In this document: positions 1 to 6,508 of the stretch, piece by piece
How positions within the stretch are numbered: position 1 is the stretch's first letter
How the letters are laid out: the number at the start of each line of letters is the position of its first letter
Assembly: GCA_028285245.1 (NCBI GenBank)
Contig: JANQPY010000027.1
Span: forward strand, 1-51,932
Source of the DNA: Gammaproteobacteria bacterium
GTDB lineage: Bacteria; Pseudomonadota; Gammaproteobacteria; Steroidobacterales; GCA-2729495
Direction: 5' to 3'
DNA: 51,932 nt
Made by a program: the position numbers and the translations under genes
Notes under the pieces: generated by a model
Databases searched by the model: none
What the model saw: only the letters and a program-made list of their open reading frames with translations
What the model was told of the DNA's origin: nothing

Positions 1-1
1 T

Positions 2-2314
2 GATGCGTGGCGGCCCCGTCAACCGGCACCGCCCGTCACGTTCGTTACCAACCAGGATGATGGCCACGGTAACCGGCTCAACGAGATTAAGCGCGCGGCG
101 GTAGAGGAACTGATTCGCGTATGGCGTTATGAGGAACGCCACGAAGTTGAGAAAGGTGAGTGGGGCTGGGTAAATGTGCCCAACCAGCTCGTTCGCTACG
201 ACAACAATGAGCCGGACAACCTCCCTTTCGCTGCCGATTGGACCGCCACGCTGAACAATGGCGTGCGAAAAATGGATTCGATCAACCTGTGGGTGCCGAA
301 GAGTATTCACCGCGCCACAGGCAAGTCTTCTATGCCCATGTCGATCCAGCGGGTCTTGCCTGGATTGCACCGGGGCAAGACAGCGGTTATCACGGGCGGC
401 AGCTTAGGTATTGGCATGCAGCTCGGCCGCTATCTGGCGATGGCGGGTGCCCGCGTGCTGCTCACTGCCCGCAGTCCCGGCAAGCTCGAGGCGGCGAGGG
501 ACTCGATAGTCGGCGAACTGCGCCGCATCGGCTACGCGAATCCGGACGATCGCATTCAGATCATGGCTGGAGTCGATGTAGGCGATGAGGATGCGTTGCA
601 GCGGCTGCACGACAAGACCATCGAGCTGTTCGGTGATCTGGATTTCCTCATTAACAACGCTGGTATTGCCGGCGCCGAGGAAATGGTTGTCGATATGAGC
701 CTCGATGCATGGAACACGACCATGCAGGCGAATCTCATTTCCAACTACTCGCTTATCCGCAAGTTTGCTCCGCGCATGAAGGAAAGAGGATCCGGGTCGA
801 TTTTGAATATTTCCAGCTACTTCGGGGGTGAGAAGTATGTGTCTGTCGCCTACCCGAATCGAGCCGACTATTCGGTGTCGAAAGCCGGCCAGCGAGCGCT
901 GGCCGAGATCCTTTCCCGTCATCTCGGGCCGGAGATTCAGATCAACGCGAGCGCACCGGGGCCCGTCGATGGCGCTCGTTTGCGTGGACTGGGCGGCGCG
1001 CCCGGACTGTTTGAACGACGCGGCAAGCTAATTCTTGAGAACGTGCGCCTCAATCGGGTGCACGCTGCAATACTCGAAGCGTTGGACGACGGCGCCTCTG
1101 CGGACGATGTGATCCGGCTCGCTGCCAATCGAATCCCGGAACTCAACGAATGGCATGAAGCGCCCGAGGCGTTCCAGAAACTCTTTGCCCGGGTCGCCGA
1201 GGGGAGTCCGGCGGCGACGGCCAGCCATGCGTTGCTCAGTGAGCTGATGGCGCCGAAACTAATGAATCGCCTGGTGGCGGGCGGGCAAATCGATCAGTCG
1301 CATGCCGACAAGTTCTTAGGCAGCTTTCAGCGACCACCTCAGCCCTTCTTTCTCGAGCAAGACATCCGGCGGCAGGCGGAAAAGATCGAGGCCGGCATCC
1401 TCAATCGCCTGCACCTGCACAAGATGCCAACGGACGAGGAGATCGGCCTGTCGACGACCTTTAGTCTGGCCGATGAGAGCGTTAGCGGGGAAACTTTTCA
1501 CCCGTCCGGAGGACTTAAGTTTGACCGGTCGGTGACCGAGGGTGAACTGATCTTGCGGCCTGGTGCTGAAGACCTCAGCTCGCTCCAGGGTAAGCACGTC
1601 GTGTTGCTGGGCGATGCAATGCGCGACGAGCTGACTGAGGTTGCCCAAGGATTTATTCGCTACGGTGTTGCCCGGCTGACGCTGTTGACTCGCAGTGAAG
1701 AGGCGGGTGAGGCGATACGTAATCGTGTCGATCTTCCGGAGGGCGTGGCGCTCGATGTGCGTCCCGTTGGGGACGATATTGAGGCCGGGCTGTCGGGAGC
1801 CTTGCGCGACCACGGTGGCATCGACGTGGTGGTCAGTACGCCGTTCGCGCGCCTGCCGCTCAATGCGTTGGCGGAGGATGCCAGCGGTAGCTGGGATCGT
1901 GTGCTCACGACCGAACAATTCGAGAAAGTGGTGGACGATCATCTAACGCATCACTTCAGGGTCGCGCGTATTGCAGCGCTGATTCCCCGCTGTCAGATCG
2001 TGCTGGTGACGCCTGAAACTTCGCGTGCCTCCACTCGGGAGGAATTCGCGTTAGCCATGTTCATCAAGACAACCATGCATGCGTTCACCGTGACGCTCGG
2101 CGTCGAGACCGAGCGGCTGCCGAGTGTGCCGGCAGTGAACCAGGTCCAGTTAACCCGCCGCGCGCGCGGTGAAGAGCCGGGCAATGAGAAGGAGCTGGCG
2201 GAAGAAATGGAGCGGCTGGTTTACGCCGTCCTGCAATGTGCTGTACCCGCACCCAGTCCTGCCGAGAGCCGCTACCTGTCAAGAATCTACCGTGGCAACG
2301 CGGTCACGGTCTGA
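2..2314 (+). CDS. mcr: malonyl-CoA reductase, C-terminal part (5' end outside window)
   Basis: The reading frame is open from base 2, so the gene starts outside the window; about 770 residues are present. The protein matches my recollection of Chloroflexus malonyl-CoA reductase along its length, a bifunctional NADPH enzyme that reduces malonyl-CoA through malonate semialdehyde to 3-hydroxypropionate. Visible landmarks are a Rossmann motif GGSLGIG, NNAGIAG, the short-chain-dehydrogenase catalytic segment around PNRADYSVSKAGQ, ETFHPSGGL, LTHHFRVARIAAL, and the C-terminal end RIYRGNAVTV. The first ~60 residues match the linker between the two halves, so what is here is essentially the half that makes malonate semialdehyde from malonyl-CoA. 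Homologues were reported in Erythrobacter NAP1 and gammaproteobacterium HTCC2080. It converges with the deformylase-like gene. Whether the first half is intact cannot be seen. Confidence 0.92.
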   Translation, partial: DAWRPRQPAPPVTFVTNQDDGHGNRLNEIKRAAVEELIRVWRYEERHEVEKGEWGWVNVPNQLVRYDNNEPDNLPFAADWTATLNNGVRKMDSINLWVPKSIHRATGKSSMPMSIQRVLPGLHRGKTAVITGGSLGIGMQLGRYLAMAGARVLLTARSPGKLEAARDSIVGELRRIGYANPDDRIQIMAGVDVGDEDALQRLHDKTIELFGDLDFLINNAGIAGAEEMVVDMSLDAWNTTMQANLISNYSLIRKFAPRMKERGSGSILNISSYFGGEKYVSVAYPNRADYSVSKAGQRALAEILSRHLGPEIQINASAPGPVDGARLRGLGGAPGLFERRGKLILENVRLNRVHAAILEALDDGASADDVIRLAANRIPELNEWHEAPEAFQKLFARVAEGSPAATASHALLSELMAPKLMNRLVAGGQIDQSHADKFLGSFQRPPQPFFLEQDIRRQAEKIEAGILNRLHLHKMPTDEEIGLSTTFSLADESVSGETFHPSGGLKFDRSVTEGELILRPGAEDLSSLQGKHVVLLGDAMRDELTEVAQGFIRYGVARLTLLTRSEEAGEAIRNRVDLPEGVALDVRPVGDDIEAGLSGALRDHGGIDVVVSTPFARLPLNALAEDASGSWDRVLTTEQFEKVVDDHLTHHFRVARIAALIPRCQIVLVTPETSRASTREEFALAMFIKTTMHAFTVTLGVETERLPSVPAVNQVQLTRRARGEEPGNEKELAEEMERLVYAVLQCAVPAPSPAESRYLSRIYRGNAVTV

Positions 2315-2414
2315 CTGCGCTCAGCTCGACAAGAAAGTTCAGGCAGATGCGCCAAGAGGGCTTGGTCTGATGCAAGCTATCAGGGTGGCGCACTACGCGG
2401 CCGTCCAGACAAGA

Positions 2415-2900
2415 CTAAGCAGCGCGCTTCTGCCTGAACCGCCACCGCCGCCACCACGACAGCCGGTCCACAAACAGCTTGCCTTGCAGGTGGTCCATTT
2501 CGTGCTGCAGGCACACGGCCTCCATGCCGCTTAGGTCTTTTTCGAACGTGTCACCAGTGCGGTTCTGAGCTCTTACGCGCAGTTTGGTTTTGCGCCAAAC
2601 GCTGGCTTTATAGTCTGGAACCGACAGGCAGGTTTCTTCAACCAGGCCGGGCGCACTGGCTGAGAGGATTTCTGGGTTCACAAAGTGCTGAGGCGCGGAC
2701 TTGTCGCTCGATACATCAATGACCAGCACAGCACGCTGATCAGGGGTTTGCTGCGCGCATAGCCCGATTGAGTTCGTTACGTAGAGCGTCTCGAACAGAT
2801 CGTCAACCAGCTGGCCCAGAGACTCATCGAATTCCGTAACCTCGGCGGCAGGGTTTCTGAGCCGATCATCCGGATAGGCATAGACTTCCAGAATTGCCAA
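2415..2900 (-). CDS. peptide deformylase-like protein, last gene of the puc operon
   Basis: 161 residues, the usual deformylase length. Deformylases remove the formyl group from N-terminal formyl-methionine. The metal site is present: Cys91 in ETCLS and the third motif QHEMDHLQG with His133, Glu134 and His137. Two motifs deviate. Motif 1 reads SIGLCAQQ instead of GIGLAAPQ (first Gly to Ser44, Ala to Cys48), and motif 2 has Thr90 where Gly is normal. This marks a divergent paralogue, probably not the housekeeping Def. The start lies 9 nt after the pucC stop, so it is very likely co-transcribed with pucBA and pucC. A role in processing antenna N-termini is inference only. The C-terminus is rich in Arg and Trp. 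Confidence 0.82.
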   Translation of the reverse strand: MAILEVYAYPDDRLRNPAAEVTEFDESLGQLVDDLFETLYVTNSIGLCAQQTPDQRAVLVIDVSSDKSAPQHFVNPEILSASAPGLVEETCLSVPDYKASVWRKTKLRVRAQNRTGDTFEKDLSGMEAVCLQHEMDHLQGKLFVDRLSWWRRWRFRQKRAA

Positions 2901-2909
2901 ACGACTGCC

Positions 2910-4373
2910 TTACGGTGCGCTGCTGTTCGTCTGGCTGACGGTAGCCGCGTCTTGATCTGACGCTGATACTCGCGTCTCGGTTCGCCGACGCAGCAGGGGT
3001 GCGATGGCAATTAACGTCGCGACCAGGAGGGCAATCTCCAGTGTGTAAACGGTGACGTAGCCTTTCGCCGCGCCGGTGAACCCCCACACCGTTTCCGACG
3101 GTGCCAGGACCAGATTCGCGCCATCGCGAAGTACGCCACTCAATGCCATAGCGATGCCGGCAGCCGTTGCCTGAACGGAGCCCCAGGCACCTAGCGCGAG
3201 TCCGGCCTGCTTCTTCGGCGCCCGTTTCATGGTCGCGGTCAGGGTGCCGTGGGCAAACATGGCGCCGCCGACGCCGATCAGGAAGTTGCCGACAAGAAAC
3301 AGGCCAGTGGCACCAGTGGGTGCGGCGATAACCACGAGCACGAAGGCCGGGATGCCGATCAAGGTGCCACTCTGTGCCATTCGGTGTGGGTTCTCTTCAC
3401 TGGTCGGTGAGTTGGACGCGAGTGCAAACCCGAGCAATCCGCCAAGTGCCAGCAGCGCCGTAAGTTGGGTGGTGGCCGCAACTGACATGTTGAGAACCTG
3501 GCCGCCGAATGGCTCAAGCAGTATGTCGGCCATCGTAAAGCCAACAGTACCGAGGCCGACGATCACCAGGCAGCGAATCGCATGCTCCCCGGTACAGAAT
3601 GCAGCCCAGGATTCTCTGAACGTGGGATCCGGAGCGGGGGCCGGTCGGCCCCGCGGCGGATTGCGGGTTTCCTGTTTCCACATGGCCGTGACGTTGAGAA
3701 TCATCGTCGTGAGTGCGGCACCCTGAATCACCTGCACCAGCCGCCCTGGGGAAAAGTTCGTGAGTGCTGCGCCGAACAACAGTGCGCTGACAATCATGCC
3801 TACCAGCAGCATCACGTACATTAAGCCGACAACGCGTGGGTGGGACTCCGGCGCTGTTAAGTCTGTGGCTAAAGCAAGACCGGCGGTCTGCACAGTGTGC
3901 AGCCCTGCGCCAACGGCCAGAAACGCGAGCGCCGTGGCGCCGTGTCCAATCCAAAGTGGCGCGTTACCCGCCTGGCCCTCGCCAGCCAGTACCAACAGCG
4001 CAAAGGGCATGATGGCGAAGCCGCCAAACTGCATCATGGTGCCTTTCCAGATAAACGGCACACGCCGCCAACCCAATTCGCAGCGATGCGTGTCTGAGCT
4101 ATAGCCAATCAAGGCTCTGAACGGAGCGAACACCAGTGGCAGGGCCAGCATGATGCCAACCAGGGAGGCCGGCACATTGAGTTCCACGATCATGACGCGA
4201 TTGAGCGTTCCGACCAGCAGTACCAGCGCCATGCCCACAGAAATCTGGAACAACGACAGCCGCAATAGTCGGCCGAGTGGCAGATCGGGCGTCGCCACGT
4301 CGGTAAACGGCATGAACCGCGGCCCGTAAGATATCCAGGCCTCGGTTACGCGCTGGCTAAGACGATTGAGCAT
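2910..4373 (-). CDS. pucC: PucC-type LH2 assembly transporter-fold protein
   Basis: 487 residues with about 12 hydrophobic segments, a member of the PucC/LhaA branch of the major facilitator superfamily. These inner-membrane proteins are needed for accumulation of light-harvesting complexes and probably shepherd bacteriochlorophyll or antenna polypeptides. Landmarks shared with the second copy at 10.3 kb are LPLGRLLRLSLFQISVGMAL, GTLNRVMIVEL, the loop FAPFRALIGYSSD, LGWRRVPFIWKGT and QFGGFAIMPFALLVL. It lies downstream of pucB, pucA and the repeat protein on the same strand, so I assign it as pucC and the other copy as lhaA. ATG start at 4373; the stop is 9 nt from the deformylase-like start. 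Confidence 0.9.
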   Translation of the reverse strand: MLNRLSQRVTEAWISYGPRFMPFTDVATPDLPLGRLLRLSLFQISVGMALVLLVGTLNRVMIVELNVPASLVGIMLALPLVFAPFRALIGYSSDTHRCELGWRRVPFIWKGTMMQFGGFAIMPFALLVLAGEGQAGNAPLWIGHGATALAFLAVGAGLHTVQTAGLALATDLTAPESHPRVVGLMYVMLLVGMIVSALLFGAALTNFSPGRLVQVIQGAALTTMILNVTAMWKQETRNPPRGRPAPAPDPTFRESWAAFCTGEHAIRCLVIVGLGTVGFTMADILLEPFGGQVLNMSVAATTQLTALLALGGLLGFALASNSPTSEENPHRMAQSGTLIGIPAFVLVVIAAPTGATGLFLVGNFLIGVGGAMFAHGTLTATMKRAPKKQAGLALGAWGSVQATAAGIAMALSGVLRDGANLVLAPSETVWGFTGAAKGYVTVYTLEIALLVATLIAIAPLLRRRTETRVSASDQDAATVSQTNSSAP

Positions 4374-4420
4374 CAGGTCGCCTTACAGCCCGCGCGCTGC
4401 GGAAGAGAGAGCTTAGGTGT

Positions 4421-5002
4421 TCAGGCGCTCCGGCGCTTGGTGAGCAGCGGGAAACCGAAGCTCGTATTGCCGGGGCCTTTCTTCAACAGTGGGAAACCGA
4501 AGCTCGTATTGCCCGGTCCACCCTTCAGCAACGGCATCCGGAACAATGCAGACAGCGGTGCCGGGTTACTGCTCAACAGCCTGTAACCGAATGAACGCTG
4601 GTTGTCGAAGCTGATCATTCGGGTTGTTGGTGCTTTGCCTGACAGGAGCGGCAAACCAAGAAAGTCGGAAAGCGGCGCCGGACTCTGGCGGCGGATCTCC
4701 GGCATCTCAATATCCAGCGGGTCCCCGCTGTTGAGCACGTTAACGATCGCCTGCCCTCGACCGAAAGGCTCTTCCACGCCGACGATTGACTTGCCCTGTT
4801 GCAGCTGATCGCGGCAGACCTGCCCATAATCAAATGGCAGGCGCTCATCATCGATAGCAGCTTTAACAGCAGTATCCGCATCGAATCCGGGTGTCAGAAC
4901 AACCAGATCGGATTCCGCAAAACCACGCTCGACCAGTTTGGCGACGACGCCGCGCGCCTGTTGCTCGGTGGAATAAACCTTAACGGTAGGTAGCATGGTC
5001 AT
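4421..5002 (-). CDS. uncharacterised LH2-operon protein with C-terminal tandem repeats
   Basis: 193 residues in two parts. Residues 1 to ~100 look like a small alpha/beta fold resembling general-stress-protein 17M/YflT-type domains: VKVYSTEQQARGVVAKLVER, then VVLTP, then QLQQGKSIVGVEEP. Residues ~105-193 are repetitive and rich in Pro, Leu, Gly and Phe. The sequence GPGNTSFGFPLL occurs twice with a 14-residue period, preceded by degenerate copies such as SALFRMPLL and DFLGLPLL. There is no signal peptide or clear membrane helix. It sits between pucA and pucC on the same strand, which points to a role in LH2 expression or assembly. I do not recognise a named family for the whole protein. A second in-frame ATG at 4996 is also possible. 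Confidence 0.8.
   Translation of the reverse strand: MTMLPTVKVYSTEQQARGVVAKLVERGFAESDLVVLTPGFDADTAVKAAIDDERLPFDYGQVCRDQLQQGKSIVGVEEPFGRGQAIVNVLNSGDPLDIEMPEIRRQSPAPLSDFLGLPLLSGKAPTTRMISFDNQRSFGYRLLSSNPAPLSALFRMPLLKGGPGNTSFGFPLLKKGPGNTSFGFPLLTKRRSA
4449..4532 (-). repeat. 42-bp in-frame direct repeat, two copies
   Basis: Two copies start at 4449 and 4491 and share the 20-base core gggaaaccgaagctcgtatt. They encode the GPGNTSFGFPLL units of the puc-operon repeat protein. The near identity of the DNA suggests recent duplication or slippage. It is coding and not a CRISPR. Confidence 0.85.
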
Positions 5003-5080
5003 GCCTCGCTCAGTGAGAGTGGGACGTTGGTACCGCCACTAACGACATGTCACGCGGGATCATGGCGGAGCGAGCGGCAC

Positions 5081-5099
5081 GGCCGCGATCCCTGCGGCC
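5081..5099 (-). other. GC-rich hairpin downstream of pucA
   Basis: Six perfect GC pairs (GGCCGC/GCGGCC) around a 7-nt loop, 56 nt after the pucA stop and 79 nt before the next gene. There is no U-run. It is well placed to act as a 3' stabiliser of the abundant pucBA message, as intercistronic hairpins do in other purple bacteria, while letting some transcription continue to pucC. The function is inferred from position. Confidence 0.5.
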
Positions 5100-5154
5100 G
5101 GTTCTTATGCCAGACCGCAATGCTGCCTGGCTGCCGTTTCGTTCTACTTCTTTG

Positions 5155-5298
5155 TTACCCGCCGAAGAAAGCCGGTAACCAGGAAGTGTTGGATAGCACG
5201 GAGTAGTGAATGATCAACGAGATCAGCGCTACAGCGCCCAGGAATAGCGGTAAGCCAACCGTCGGGTTGACCACACACCAGATTCTGCCTTGATTCAT
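5155..5298 (-). CDS. pucA: light-harvesting complex 2 alpha subunit
   Basis: 47-residue one-helix membrane polypeptide that begins MNQGRIWCVVNPTVGLP. The start ATG at 5298 has AAGGGG a few bases upstream and lies 11 nt after the pucB stop. His31 is the expected ligand of the B850-type bacteriochlorophyll, and the N-terminal MNQG segment that ligates B800 in LH2 is kept. The C-terminal segment reads WLPAFFGG, so positions 44 and 45 are Phe-Phe rather than the Tyr-Trp or Tyr-Tyr of B800-850 complexes. In characterised LH3 and mutants, loss of these hydrogen-bond donors shifts the 850-nm band toward 820 nm. The gene is too short for most automatic ORF cut-offs. Confidence 0.95.
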   Translation of the reverse strand: MNQGRIWCVVNPTVGLPLFLGAVALISLIIHYSVLSNTSWLPAFFGG

Positions 5299-5309
5299 GA
5301 CTTACCCCT

Positions 5310-5471
5310 TTAGCCGAGCCACGGCGTAAAGAGATACGCCAGAACGTGAGCGAACAAAGCAATCACGAAGAACACCCGCGCGCCGTCAATAACGTGCTTG
5401 TGCAGTTCCTCGGACTCCTTGATGGTCAGGCCCGTCGGCCAGACGCGGTCAGGATCATCAATATTGGCCAT
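5310..5471 (-). CDS. pucB: light-harvesting complex 2 beta subunit
   Basis: 53 residues beginning [20 protein letters not shown], with the beta-type motif [19 protein letters not shown] and a single membrane helix ending [14 protein letters not shown]. The His in FAHVLAY is the B850-type ligand. I chose the ATG at 5471 because GAGGAAAC precedes it directly and it gives the normal beta length; a longer in-frame start at 5513 would fall within the promoter region. First gene of the LH2 operon. Confidence 0.95.
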   Translation of the reverse strand: MANIDDPDRVWPTGLTIKESEELHKHVIDGARVFFVIALFAHVLAYLFTPWLG

Positions 5472-5513
5472 TGTTTCCTCCCATGGAATCGGGATGCCTT
5501 TTCCCGTTTCCAC

Positions 5514-5542
5514 AACCTAGTGACGGTGCCGCGATATGTCAA
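5514..5542 (-). promoter_or_regulatory. candidate sigma-70-type promoter of the puc operon
   Basis: On the minus strand a perfect -35 TTGACA (5542-5537) is followed by a 17-bp spacer and TAGGTT (5519-5514) as a weaker -10. The leader to the pucB ATG would be roughly 35-40 nt. A GACA-N2-TGTC pair lies just upstream near 5573-5582. Confidence 0.55.
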
Positions 5543-5641
5543 GAAATCCGGGCAATACGGGCGGATATTTGATGACAGATGTCCGCATTGCGCCCGCCAA
5601 CGCGGATGTGACCGGCCCACTCGTGAACGGGGCCTGATTGG

Positions 5642-5658
5642 TTTGGACTTTGTCTAAA
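5642..5658. promoter_or_regulatory. 17-bp palindrome upstream of puc, similar to the katG operator
   Basis: TTTGGAC-TTT-GTCTAAA: 7-bp arms with one mismatch around a 3-bp spacer. It lies 11 nt beyond the methyltransferase stop and about 100 bp upstream of the puc -35 box. The same pattern, perfect, occurs at 49012-49028 at the katG promoter. The form resembles sites of Fur-superfamily regulators (Irr, PerR). The regulator is unknown. Confidence 0.4.
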
Positions 5659-5668
5659 TGGTGCGATG

Positions 5669-6481
5669 CTAGCCGCGCCGAAATGCCGCGAGCAGAAAAC
5701 GCCGCCGGACGGGATGCGGCGCAGACCGGTCGGGCCAATGCTCGGCAATCGCCGCCTCCAGCTTCTCGATAACCGGCTCCATGAGTTCGTCCGTCAGAAT
5801 CCAGCTCTCCGGGTTCGCTTTGCCTCGCACACCGGCAACGAAATCCGCGGGGCTCATATCGACCTGCCATTCGCTGGCAACGATTTCTTCACCGTTCTCA
5901 GGTTCTGGCGCGAAGCCAAGGCTGGCCAGTTTGGCGGCGAATTCCCGCTGGCCGGTGGGCGCCTTCAACTGCGGGCCAGCCAACTCGACGACGGCCCGCC
6001 GATAAACGTTCTGCAGGGCACCGGTCACAGACTCCGGGTCAATCCAATCCCGGCCCATCACGAAATGCGCCTCGTGATGCATACAATCCGCTGCCTGTTC
6101 CAGCACGCTTTCCCAGCCTGGGAGCAGGTGCAATACGTGCACCGCCGTAACAGCGTCGAACTGCTGTTCTTGCATCGGCAGGCGATGCAGATCACCACGC
6201 ACCAGCATCACATCGCCACGCTGAACGGCTGCATGCTGGTAGACCTGCGCCAGCATGTCGCCGGAAAGATCGATACCCGCAACGCTGCAGCCGGCCTCTG
6301 CCACCGGCAGCGCAATGCGGCCGGTGCCGATGCCGAGTTCCAGAATTTTCTTGCCCGGACCGATCAGCCTGACAATAGCCGCGCCGACTTCACGGGAAAC
6401 TTCCGGAGGGTGCGCGCGTTGGCTGTCGTACTGGTCAGCAACGCGCTGGTCGAAAGCAAAATCGAGCGCGCGCGAGGTCAT
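5669..6481 (-). CDS. class I SAM-dependent methyltransferase in the bch operon
   Basis: 270 residues with SAM-binding motif I ELGIGTGRIALPVAEAG near residue 50, the acidic ribose-binding strand end VAGIDLS, and DAVTAVHVLHLLPGW as motif III/IV. It resembles ubiquinone/menaquinone or type-11 methyltransferases with a ~110-residue C-terminal addition. It follows the bch2-like transporter by 27 nt on the same strand (bchG-bchP-bch2-this gene), so a role in bacteriochlorophyll, carotenoid or quinone chemistry is plausible. It is not a recognisable BchM, BchU or CrtF, and the substrate is unknown. Confidence 0.75.
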   Translation of the reverse strand: MTSRALDFAFDQRVADQYDSQRAHPPEVSREVGAAIVRLIGPGKKILELGIGTGRIALPVAEAGCSVAGIDLSGDMLAQVYQHAAVQRGDVMLVRGDLHRLPMQEQQFDAVTAVHVLHLLPGWESVLEQAADCMHHEAHFVMGRDWIDPESVTGALQNVYRRAVVELAGPQLKAPTGQREFAAKLASLGFAPEPENGEEIVASEWQVDMSPADFVAGVRGKANPESWILTDELMEPVIEKLEAAIAEHWPDRSAPHPVRRRFLLAAFRRG

Positions 6482-6508
6482 TCGATCGGATGAGGTCAGG
6501 CGGAGAAA

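Noticed and set aside
4449..4532. Short direct repeats as a CRISPR or mobile-element signal
   Set aside because: They are in frame, 42 bp long with no unique spacers, and encode repeated peptides.
5669..6481. BchM (Mg-protoporphyrin methyltransferase) identity for the 270-residue enzyme
   Set aside because: Only general SAM motifs are shared; position in the operon and the long C-terminal part do not fit BchM.
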